DNA of 64,000 nucleotides from Actinophytocola oryzae (GTDB lineage: Bacteria; Actinomycetota; Actinomycetes; Mycobacteriales; Pseudonocardiaceae). This document shows, in pieces, positions 34,892-42,182 of this stretch. The DNA lies in contig NZ_SOCP01000005.1 in the NCBI RefSeq assembly GCF_004364325.1, forward strand, positions 558,001-622,000, read 5' to 3'. The position numbers were made by a program, and so were the translations under genes. Within the stretch, counting starts at the first letter, position 1; each line of letters begins with the position of its first letter. The notes below the pieces were generated by a model that did not search any database, was not told where the DNA came from, and saw only the letters and a program-made list of their open reading frames with translations.

Positions 34892-35068
34892 ATGTACTTC
34901 ACTGACCGAGGCCTGGAAGAACTGGAACAACGACGAGGCGACGAAGAAGTCACGCTGGCCTGGCTGGCCGCCAAGATGCGTGACTTCGTCGACGCCAACC
35001 CGGAGTTCGAGAACGCGATAGAACGCCTGGCCACCTACCTGGCCAGAGACGACGAGGACGACGAGTAG
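34892..35068 (+). CDS. Small acidic protein downstream of kgd (DUF6104-like)
   Basis: A 58-residue acidic protein starting 4 bases after the kgd stop and therefore almost surely co-transcribed. It begins MYFTDRGLEELEQRRGDEEV, has a helical WLAAKMRDFVDANPEFENAIERLATYLA core and ends in a run of Asp/Glu. Small proteins of this form follow kgd/sucA in many actinobacteria (DUF6104 family, as I recall it). A role in binding or tuning the oxoglutarate enzyme is inference only. A terminator follows at once. Confidence 0.75.
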   Translation: MYFTDRGLEELEQRRGDEEVTLAWLAAKMRDFVDANPEFENAIERLATYLARDDEDDE

Positions 35069-35078
35069 GCACACGAAT

Positions 35079-35108
35079 TGGGCGTCACCGGAATTCCGGT
35101 GACGCCCA
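35079..35108 (+). terminator. Terminator of the kgd operon
   Basis: A 30-base perfect palindrome (TGGGCGTCACCGGAA with its complement) 10 bases after the small gene's stop. Confidence 0.85.
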
Positions 35109-35165
35109 GTCTTCGTCCCGACGTCCACCGCAATGTGACTGGATCGCCGCCAACCGCACACCCAG

Positions 35166-36023
35166 GTGATGCGCGTCGCACGTAAGAGTGAAAGCGTGCG
35201 CCCGAACAGCCTGAACGTGCTGCGACTCAGCTCCACGTTGCTGTCGGTAGTTCTGCTCGGTATCTGGGTGAATGTCTTCACCGAACGGCTGAGAGATGGC
35301 GCCTACCTGCATACAATAACCAGGTTGGGCTGGGGCAACCTGCTACTACTCGGTGGAGGCGGCTGCCTCATCGCCGGCGAACTGGCGACCAAGAGGAGAC
35401 TCTTGATGGAACACCGAGATCTCGAGCGGCGCTTCGAGCTTCTTCGCCACCGGCAGGGTCGACTGCTGGCAACGACGCTGGCCACGGTGTGCGAACTGGT
35501 TTCCAAGACACTGCGTGTACCGTGCAACGGCCGGTACTTTCTCGCCGTGGCCGACGGCGACCAGACCTATCTCGAACAGGATCGTGAACTCGCCGTGCTC
35601 ACGGTGCGAATGCCGAGGGAGTTCGGCTTCACGCGGGTCGCGGTCGACACCCCGCACATCGTCATAGGCCGGGCTTTTCGAGAGCGCTGTCCGACCTATG
35701 AGGACCTTCCCGTCGACCACCACTCGAACTACGAGCCGAGAATCGCGCGAATGATCGAGCCTGCGCAACGATGGGTACTCGCGTGCCCCGTCCTGACGCT
35801 CGACGCGGAGACCAACCGGCACATCGAGGAGCTGTCGCCACACGGCGTCATCTGCTTCTACGGGGTCAACGATCCACCCACCAACGGAAAAGAAGCGCGT
35901 GTGTCGGCCGCGCTCGAGTACGCGGAGCAGTTCGCGAACCAGATGTCGCAGATTCTCAACATCATCGAACTAGTCACGGAAATGACTGATAGTCATGCGA
36001 AAGACACCGAGAAGGTACCCTGA
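35166..36023 (+). CDS. Two-TM protein with cytoplasmic GAF-like domain, unknown function
   Basis: A 285-residue protein. Two hydrophobic helices (residues ~18-38, LSSTLLSVVLLGIWVNVF, and ~54-71, WGNLLLLGGGGCLIAGEL) form a hairpin anchor, followed by a charged helix (LLMEHRDLERRFELLRHRQG). From ~95 on, an alpha/beta region with GAF-like strands follows (FLAVADGD, TVRMPREFGF, then HGVICFYGV), ending in a long helix. It could be a membrane-tethered ligand sensor. The 3' end overlaps the radical SAM gene by 29 bases. Third codon positions use more A/T than the neighbours. ATG 35169 is an equally good start. I do not recognise a named family. Confidence 0.65.
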   Translation: MMRVARKSESVRPNSLNVLRLSSTLLSVVLLGIWVNVFTERLRDGAYLHTITRLGWGNLLLLGGGGCLIAGELATKRRLLMEHRDLERRFELLRHRQGRLLATTLATVCELVSKTLRVPCNGRYFLAVADGDQTYLEQDRELAVLTVRMPREFGFTRVAVDTPHIVIGRAFRERCPTYEDLPVDHHSNYEPRIARMIEPAQRWVLACPVLTLDAETNRHIEELSPHGVICFYGVNDPPTNGKEARVSAALEYAEQFANQMSQILNIIELVTEMTDSHAKDTEKVP

Positions 36024-36782
36024 ATCAATCTGCCTACGACTGACTCGTCGTTGCAACGCCGCCTGCTCCTTCTGCCATTCGCCGAACACCGGCCGAGCAG
36101 AGCTCACTCTCGAACAGATCTCCGACCTCATGCGGAACCTGTCCGCACTCGGTGTTCGGTCCATCAAGCTGTCGGGTGGGGAACCCACTGTCAGAGGCGA
36201 TCTGCCAGAGATCATCCACACCATTCACGACCACGGCATGCACACGGTCACCACCACCAACGGAATCAGGATTCGTCCGGCTGTCCTCGACGCGACGGAA
36301 AGGTGCGGCGCCGAGTTCAAGTTCAGCATCCACCGACCTGACCGCACCAATGACGACGTACTGGGAATCAGGTCCTTCGACCTGATCCGTGCGAACATGG
36401 CGACGTGCGTCGAACGCGGAATCCGGTTCGGCATCAACTCCGTGGTGACCGCGGACGTCACCCAGCTCATGGCCCCGATGGCTCGTTTCGCATCGGTCCA
36501 CGGCGCCCGCAAGATCAGCTTCATCCCGTGATCCCACGCGGTCTCGCCGCGAGCGGTGAAGGTGAGCTGGCAGGTCATCAGCTACGGCACATCCGTGAGC
36601 AGGCGGCGGATCTCGCAGTGCGGTACGCGGGCACGCTCGTCGTGCGCTGCATCGACATCAGGACGAGGGATTACTGGGTAATCGAGAACGACGGAACGGT
36701 GTGGATCGAACGAGAAGCCGACGACCTCGATATCCGCGTCGGCGATCTCGCCAACTTGCTCACGCTCACGGCGAACGCCTAG
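35995..36782 (+). pseudogene. MoaA-like radical SAM protein interrupted by a frameshift
   Basis: The first frame (35995-36531) encodes 178 residues of a radical SAM enzyme: [4Fe-4S] motif C20-x3-C24-x2-C27 in CNAACSFC, and IKLSGGEPTVRGDLPEII, which matches MoaA-like proteins. It stops at TGA 36529-36531 right after ISFIP. The -1 frame continues from GTG 36528 with VIPRGLAASGEGEL and runs 84 residues to TAG 36780-36782, giving a natural full-length C terminus (YWVIENDGTVWIEREADD). One missing C in the CCC run at 36525-36527 would explain it. This is either a real inactivating deletion, a sequencing error or programmed slippage. The substrate is unknown; the deaminase next door suggests a nucleotide-like molecule. 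Confidence 0.75.
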
Positions 36783-36793
36783 CATCACACACC

Positions 36794-37291
36794 ATGGTTC
36801 TGCCAACGATCGACCTCGAGCGGTGGATGCGTCGATGTATTCAGCTGGCACACGAGTCCGCTGCCGCCGGTAATTACGCGCTGGCCGCACTGGTCGCGAC
36901 CGACCAGGGAATCATAGCCGAATCCGGCAGCAACCTGATCAAGGGCGACGACGACCCCAGCGCACATCCGGAAATGGTCGTCGTACGTGCGGCGGCCAAG
37001 AAGCTGGGCAGTCGATATCTGCCCGGCGCGGTACTGGTCACGACGCTCGAACCGTGCCCGATGTGCACCTCGGTGGCAATCTGGGCGAAAATGGCAGGCA
37101 TCGCCTTCGGCGCCAGCCAGGAGGACGCCGACCGCTGGTCTGCCGCGAATTCCGACGAGACCTACACATGGCGCCAAATACACATCCGCGCGCGTACAGT
37201 GGTCGCGGCAGGCGACCCGCGACTGGAACTCCATGAAAACGTGCTCCGCGACGACTGCACACCGTTGTTCGCGCTGAGCAAACCGCAGTAG
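36794..37291 (+). CDS. Cytidine/deoxycytidylate deaminase-like zinc protein
   Basis: A 165-residue member of the CDA deaminase fold. The zinc site is complete: H58-P59-E60 (Glu as the proton shuttle) in AHPEMVVVRAA, and C88-P-M-C91 in TLEPCPMCTSV. The order resembles the guanine/tRNA-adenosine deaminase branch (PCPMC). NYALAALVATDQG at the N terminus matches the substrate-side strand. The substrate is not defined. It starts 11 bases after the radical SAM reading ends, so the two-TM, radical SAM and deaminase genes look like one operon. Confidence 0.85.
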   Translation: MVLPTIDLERWMRRCIQLAHESAAAGNYALAALVATDQGIIAESGSNLIKGDDDPSAHPEMVVVRAAAKKLGSRYLPGAVLVTTLEPCPMCTSVAIWAKMAGIAFGASQEDADRWSAANSDETYTWRQIHIRARTVVAAGDPRLELHENVLRDDCTPLFALSKPQ

Positions 37292-37296
37292 GTCTC

Positions 37297-37345
37297 CCCC
37301 ACGGTCCCCGGTGACGGGCGTGACGTGTCACCGGGGACCGTGGGG
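37297..37345. terminator. Bidirectional terminator between deaminase and aldo/keto reductase
   Basis: Perfect 19-base stem (37297-37315 with 37327-37345) and 11-base loop between convergent genes. Confidence 0.88.
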
Positions 37346-37352
37346 ACGGCAT

Positions 37353-38345
37353 CTACCAGGCGTACGCCTCGGGCGCCGGCTTCACGCCGTGTGGGCCGGG
37401 CGGCGGGAACAGCTCGTCCAGCCGCGCGAGCACGTCGGCCTCCAGCTTCAGCTCCACCGCCCGCAGCGAGCCGTCGAGCTGGGTCATCGTGCGTGGGCCG
37501 ATGATCGGCGCGGTCACGCCCTCCTGGTGCAGCAGCCACGCGAGTGCCACGTCGGCCGGGTCCGCGCCGAGGTCGGCGCCCAGCTTCTCGTACGCCTCGA
37601 TCTTGTCGCGGTGCGCCTTGAGTGACTGTGCCGCACGGCCGCTGTCGGAACGCGAGGTCCCGCCCTCCTGCTGCTTGCGCAGGACACCGCCGAGCAGCCC
37701 GCCGTACAGCGGGGACCACGGGATGAGGCCGATGCCGTAGTGCCTGGCGGCGGGCAGGACCTCCAGCTCGACCCACCGCGACATCAGGTTGTACAGGGAC
37801 TGCTCGCTCACGAGACCGAGGAAGTGCCTGGCACGTGCGGCTTCCTGCGCCTGTGCGAGGTGCCAGCCCGCGAAGTTGGACGACCCGAAGTACAGCACCT
37901 TCCCCTGCTGCCGCAGGACCGAGAACGCCTCCCAGATCTCCTCCCACGGCGTGTTCCGGTCCACGTGGTGCATCTGGTACAGGTCGAGGTAGTCCGTCCG
38001 CAGCCGGCGCAGCGACGCGTCCGCGGCATGCCGGATGTTGTGGGCGGACAGGCGGCCCTGGTTGGGCCAGTCGCCCATCTGGCCGTACAGCTTCGTCGCC
38101 AGCACGGTCTTCTCGCGGCGGCCGCCGCCACGCGCGAACCAGCGGCCGATGATCTCCTCGGTGTGCCCCTCGCTCACCGACCGGCCGTAGGTGTTCGCGG
38201 TGTCGAAGAAGTTGATGCCGTGTTCATGGGCTCTGTCCATGATCGCGTGACTGTCCTCTTCGGACGCCTCAGGTCCGAAGTTCATGGTGCCGAGCATGAG
38301 CCGCGACACGGACAGGCCGCTGCGGCCTAGCTGTGTGTACTCCAT
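37353..38345 (-). CDS. Aldo/keto reductase
   Basis: A 330-residue NADPH-dependent oxidoreductase with a (beta/alpha)8 barrel. It shows MEYTQLGRSGLSVSRLMLGTM, the catalytic Asp/Tyr region INFFDTANTYGRSVSEG, the Lys in TVLATKLYG, the His in YQMHHVDRNTP, and the cofactor end APIIGPRTMTQLDGSL. It resembles the YajO/general-stress AKR subgroup. The physiological substrate cannot be told from sequence. It is a single gene, divergent from a 56-residue membrane protein gene. Confidence 0.92.
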   Translation of the reverse strand: MEYTQLGRSGLSVSRLMLGTMNFGPEASEEDSHAIMDRAHEHGINFFDTANTYGRSVSEGHTEEIIGRWFARGGGRREKTVLATKLYGQMGDWPNQGRLSAHNIRHAADASLRRLRTDYLDLYQMHHVDRNTPWEEIWEAFSVLRQQGKVLYFGSSNFAGWHLAQAQEAARARHFLGLVSEQSLYNLMSRWVELEVLPAARHYGIGLIPWSPLYGGLLGGVLRKQQEGGTSRSDSGRAAQSLKAHRDKIEAYEKLGADLGADPADVALAWLLHQEGVTAPIIGPRTMTQLDGSLRAVELKLEADVLARLDELFPPPGPHGVKPAPEAYAW

Positions 38346-38380
38346 GCGTCCAAGCTACGCCGGACGGGGAGAATGGGCCC

Positions 38381-38551
38381 ATGCCCGACGACGAGCCCGA
38401 GTGGATCCCGCTGGACGCCAACCCGCACGCCGACGACAAACGCGACATCCTCGACCCCGTCGGGGAGGACCTAAAGTACCGTCGCCTGATCTGGATCGGG
38501 CTGGTCATCGGCGTGCTGGCGGTCGTGCTGGTCGTGTGGCTGGCGTTCTAG
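38381..38551 (+). CDS. Small single-span membrane protein
   Basis: A 56-residue protein: an acidic N terminus (MPDDEPEWIPLDANPHADD) and a C-terminal membrane helix WIGLVIGVLAVVLVVWLAF that ends the protein. A GGGGAG ribosome binding site lies about 10 bases upstream of ATG 38381. It is a tail-anchored type of unknown function. The last 81 bases overlap the end of hutI on the other strand. Confidence 0.65.
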   Translation: MPDDEPEWIPLDANPHADDKRDILDPVGEDLKYRRLIWIGLVIGVLAVVLVVWLAF

Positions 38552-39679
38552 GACGCCGTTACGCCATACGGCGTAGGTCAGCGGCACCCCCGGCCGGTAG
38601 GCGAGGTGGGTGATCGACGGCGCGTCCAGCACGTGCACGTCCGCCCGCGCGCCGACCCGCAGCACGCCGACGTCGTCCCTGCGCAACGCCTGCGCGCCGC
38701 CCAGCGTGGCCGCGCGGACGGCCTCCTCGACGGACATCCGCATCTGCAGCACGGCCATCGCCACGCAGAAGGCCATGGACGACGTGTACGACGAGCCTGG
38801 GTTGCAGTTGGTCGCCAGCGCGACGGTGGCGCCGTTGTCGAGCAGCTCACGCGCATTGGGCAGTGGCTGGCGGGTGGAGAGGTCGCAGGCGGGCAGCAGG
38901 GTGGCCACCGTGGCCGACTGGGCGAGCAGGTCCACATCGGACCGTGTCAGGTACGTGCAGTGGTCGACGCTCGCCGCGGCCAGCTCCACCGCGAGGCGGA
39001 CGCCGGGGCCGTAGCCGAGCTGGTTTCCGTGTACCCGCAGGCCGAGGCCGCGTTCCTTCGCGGCGGTGAGCACCCGCCTCGACTCGTCCTCGTCGAAGGC
39101 GCCTGTCTCGCAGAAGACGTCCGCCCAGCGGACGTGCGGAGTCACGGCGTCGAGCATCTCGCCGCACACCAGGTCGACGTAGTCCTCCGTGGACATGTCG
39201 GACGGGACCAGGTGCGCGCCGAGGAACGACACCTCGTCCACGTGCTGTGCCGCGAGCTTCGCGGACCGCAGCTCGTCCTCGACCGTCAGGCCGTAGCCCG
39301 TCTTGGTCTCCAGGCAGGTGGTGCCCTGCGCGACGGCCTCCGCGACGTGTTCGCGCAGCACAGCGGCCAGTTGGTCGTCCGTCGCCGCGCGGGTGGCGGC
39401 CACGGTGACGGCGATCCCGCCCGCCTTGTAGGGCTCGCCGGCCATCCTCGCGCCGAACTCGGCGGTCCGGTCGCCCGCGAAGACGAGGTGGGTGTGGCTG
39501 TCGACCCAGCCGGGCAGCACGGCCCGACCCGCGACGTCGACGGCGGTGTCGGCGTCCGGCGCGGCCGACGCCGGCCCGACCCACGCCACCCTGTCGCCGT
39601 CCAGCACCAGTGCGGCGTCGTGCGACACCGGGCCGTCGTTGGTCGTCAGCTCGCCGATGCCGGTGATGAGAACGCTCAT
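38471..39679 (-). CDS. hutI: Imidazolonepropionase
   Basis: A 402-residue amidohydrolase that opens 4-imidazolone-5-propionate to N-formimidoyl-glutamate, step 3 of histidine degradation. Metal ligands are seen in DSHTHLVFAGDR (HxH), and the family text ETKTGYGL, GAHLVPSDMSTEDYVDLVC, VHGNQLGYGPG and TNCNPGSSYTSSM follows in order. The start ATG overlaps the hutF stop (ATGA). The normal end of the family is near LTYAVWRNGVLE; here a further ~23 residues rich in His/Asp/Gln run antisense into the small membrane protein gene and are probably a dispensable tail. Confidence 0.93.
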   Translation of the reverse strand: MSVLITGIGELTTNDGPVSHDAALVLDGDRVAWVGPASAAPDADTAVDVAGRAVLPGWVDSHTHLVFAGDRTAEFGARMAGEPYKAGGIAVTVAATRAATDDQLAAVLREHVAEAVAQGTTCLETKTGYGLTVEDELRSAKLAAQHVDEVSFLGAHLVPSDMSTEDYVDLVCGEMLDAVTPHVRWADVFCETGAFDEDESRRVLTAAKERGLGLRVHGNQLGYGPGVRLAVELAAASVDHCTYLTRSDVDLLAQSATVATLLPACDLSTRQPLPNARELLDNGATVALATNCNPGSSYTSSMAFCVAMAVLQMRMSVEEAVRAATLGGAQALRRDDVGVLRVGARADVHVLDAPSITHLAYRPGVPLTYAVWRNGVLERQPHDQHDRQHADDQPDPDQATVL

Positions 39680-40983
39680 GCCCACAGCTCCTCGATGGCT
39701 TCCCGCAACAGTTCTCCCACGTCGCCGAGCAGCTCGTGGTGGCCGTCGACCGCGACGACCCGGCCGCCTGCCACGACCGTGTGCACGTCGGCGGCGGTCG
39801 CCGAGTACATGACCTGCGTGGGCCGGCTCCCCGCGGTACGCACGCTGTCCAGTCGCACGGCCACGAGGTCCGCGGGCGCCCCGGGCTCGATCCGGCCCGC
39901 CTCGGGCCACCCCAGCGCGGCGTTGCCCGCGGTCGTCAGCGCGGTGACGAGCTCGTCCGGCGAGAGACGCCCACGTTGCCCGGTCCGGAGCCGCTCGCCG
40001 TGCTCCAGCGCCCGCGCCTCGACCAGCGGGTCGACCACGGCGTGCTGGTCGGTACCCAGTGACAGCGGCGCACCCGCGTCGAGCAGCTCCCGTGCGGGTC
40101 CGATGCCGTCGGCGAGGTCCGCTTCCGTCGTGGGGCAGAAACACACTGCCGTAGCGGTCTTTCCCAGTATCGCGGTGTCCTCGGTGGACAGGTGGGTGGC
40201 GTGCACGGCGGTCGTGGTCGGGCCGAGCGCGCCGGAGTCGGCCAGCAGCCGGACCGGCGTCCGGCCGTACGCGGCGAGGCACGCCTCGTTCTCCGCGGGT
40301 TGCTCGGACACGTGGACGTGCAGCGGCCGACCATCCACAATGGACGCCAGCTCGGCGATACCCTCGGCAGGCACGGCACGGACGGAGTGAACGGCGGCGC
40401 CGACGCGGTGGGTACCCCGGTCGCGGCCTGGCCGCGCCCGTGCCGCCCACGCCGCCACGCTGCCGTCGGAGAACCGTCGCTGCTCGGGGGCAAGCGGTGT
40501 GTCGATGCCGCCGGTGAGGTAACACGTGTCGAGCAGGGTCATCCGGATGCCCGCGGCGAGAGCGGCCTCTCCCAGCGCCTCCCCCATGGCGTTCGGCTCG
40601 GCATACCGGCCGCCGCCCGGCGGGTGGTGCAGGTAGTGGAACTCCCCGACGACCGTGAACCCGGCGACGGCCATCTCCGCGTACACGGCGGTCGCCAGCC
40701 TCAGGTAGCTGTCCGGGTCGAGGCGCGAGGCCAGCTCGTACATCGCCTGGCGCCACGTCCAGAACGTGCCGCCGTCGTCGTGCGTCCGACCTCGCAGCGC
40801 CCGGTGGAACGCGTGCGAGTGCACGTTGGCGAAGCCGGGGAACACCAGTCCCCGCAACACGAGCGCGCCCGGGGGCGGCGTGGCGGCGGTACGCGAGGCC
40901 GACGCGATCAGGCCGTCCTCGACCTCGACGAGCACCCCACGCGTGAGCGCCGGCCAGACGTACTCGCACCAGTAGGTCGTCAT
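39676..40983 (-). CDS. hutF: Formimidoylglutamate deiminase
   Basis: A 435-residue amidohydrolase that converts N-formimidoyl-L-glutamate to N-formyl-L-glutamate and ammonia, the HutF branch of histidine degradation. Metal and catalytic motifs are GFANVHSHAFHRALRG, VGEFHYLHH, LHVHVSEQ, VHATHLS and the final LGTDQHAVVDPL. The start ATG at 40983 overlaps the stop of the M20 hydrolase by 4 bases. The use of HutF predicts that a separate deformylase must finish the pathway; no HutG is present, but the M20 enzyme directly upstream is in the right place. Confidence 0.92.
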   Translation of the reverse strand: MTTYWCEYVWPALTRGVLVEVEDGLIASASRTAATPPPGALVLRGLVFPGFANVHSHAFHRALRGRTHDDGGTFWTWRQAMYELASRLDPDSYLRLATAVYAEMAVAGFTVVGEFHYLHHPPGGGRYAEPNAMGEALGEAALAAGIRMTLLDTCYLTGGIDTPLAPEQRRFSDGSVAAWAARARPGRDRGTHRVGAAVHSVRAVPAEGIAELASIVDGRPLHVHVSEQPAENEACLAAYGRTPVRLLADSGALGPTTTAVHATHLSTEDTAILGKTATAVCFCPTTEADLADGIGPARELLDAGAPLSLGTDQHAVVDPLVEARALEHGERLRTGQRGRLSPDELVTALTTAGNAALGWPEAGRIEPGAPADLVAVRLDSVRTAGSRPTQVMYSATAADVHTVVAGGRVVAVDGHHELLGDVGELLREAIEELWA

Positions 40984-42182
40984 CCGGCGAGCTGTCCCAG
41001 CACGGCCGCGAGCGCGGTGACACCCGACTCGCAGTCCTCGGCCTCCGCGAACTCCTCCGGCGCGTGTGACACGCCGGTCGGGTTGCGCACGAACAACATC
41101 GCGGTCGGCACGTGGGCGGCGAGCACGCCCGCGTCGTGCCCGGCGCCGGTCGGCAGCGCCGGTACCCCACCGAGCGCGGCGGCGACCCGGTCCCGCAGGC
41201 CGGTGTCGAAGTGGACGGTGTCGCCGTAGGACTCCTCGGTGACGGCCAGGTCGCAGCCCTCCCGCTGGGCGGCCTCCGTCGCCATGCCGCGGATCCGGTC
41301 GAGCACCTGCCGCGTTCGTGCGTCGTCGGGTGCCCGCGCGTCCAGCCATACGTCCACAGTGGACGCGATGACGTTGGTGCCGCCCGGGTTGGGGACCAGC
41401 CGCCCGACGGTGGCACGGGCGTCGTCGACCTCGGCCGCCGCGACCCTGGCCGCCAGCACCATCTCCGCGGCGGGCACCATCGGGTCGCGCCGGTCGCCGA
41501 GAAGCGTCGCACCGGCGTGGTTTCCCTCGCCGGTGAACCGGAACCGCCAGCGGCCGTGCGCGAGGATCGAGCTGGCCACGGCGACCGGCGCGCCGAGGTC
41601 GATCAACCCGCGCCCCTGCTCGACGTGCAGCTCGACGAACGTGCCGATGGCGGCGAGCGCCTCGTCGTCACGGCCGAGCCGGGCCGGGTCGAGACCCGCC
41701 GCGGTGACGGCGTCGGCGAGGCTCGTCCCGTCGGGGTCACGCAGGTGGCGGGCGGCGTCGGCGTCGATCGAGCCGGTCAGCAGCCGGGAGCCGAGGCAGG
41801 GCATGCCGAACCGGCCGCCCTCCTCCTCGGCGAACACGACCACCGCGAACGGCTTGGCGGGCGCGAACCCGTGCTCCCGCAACAAGTCCACGGCCGCGAG
41901 CGCGGACACCACGCCGAGCGGTCCGTCGAACGCGCCACCGCCGGGGACGGAGTCGAGGTGGCTGCCGGTGACGACCGCGTCGCGGCCCGGCTCACCCCAC
42001 CACGCCCACAGGTTGCCGTTGCGGTCGGCACGCACGGCGAGGCCCCGGCGTTCCGCCTCGGCGACGAACCACTCCCGCAGCTCCAGCTCCACCGGGTCGA
42101 ACCCGTGGCGGGAGAACCCACCCCGCCTCGGGTCGCGCCCGACGGTCCCGATGGCCGACAGCAGCTCGGTGGCGGCGGTCAT
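40980..42182 (-). CDS. M20 family amidohydrolase (allantoate/N-carbamoyl-amino acid hydrolase type) in the hut operon
   Basis: A 400-residue di-metal hydrolase of the M20 amidase group. Metal ligands appear in GSHLDSVP (His, Asp) and AEEEGGRFGMPC (Glu pair), the HVEQGRGL segment carries the next, and the final His is in PTGAGHDAG. Annotation by similarity would be allantoate amidohydrolase or N-carbamoyl-L-amino acid hydrolase. Its position, overlapping hutU and hutF by 4 bases on each side with no HutG nearby, suggests that it hydrolyses N-formyl-glutamate to glutamate and formate. That substrate is inference. Confidence 0.85.
   Translation of the reverse strand: MTAATELLSAIGTVGRDPRRGGFSRHGFDPVELELREWFVAEAERRGLAVRADRNGNLWAWWGEPGRDAVVTGSHLDSVPGGGAFDGPLGVVSALAAVDLLREHGFAPAKPFAVVVFAEEEGGRFGMPCLGSRLLTGSIDADAARHLRDPDGTSLADAVTAAGLDPARLGRDDEALAAIGTFVELHVEQGRGLIDLGAPVAVASSILAHGRWRFRFTGEGNHAGATLLGDRRDPMVPAAEMVLAARVAAAEVDDARATVGRLVPNPGGTNVIASTVDVWLDARAPDDARTRQVLDRIRGMATEAAQREGCDLAVTEESYGDTVHFDTGLRDRVAAALGGVPALPTGAGHDAGVLAAHVPTAMLFVRNPTGVSHAPEEFAEAEDCESGVTALAAVLGQLAG

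Noticed and set aside
38471..41512. A single 1013-residue reading frame across hutI, hutF and part of the M20 gene
   Set aside because: Only its last 402 codons read as HutI; the first part is an arginine/proline-rich shadow of hutF in another frame.
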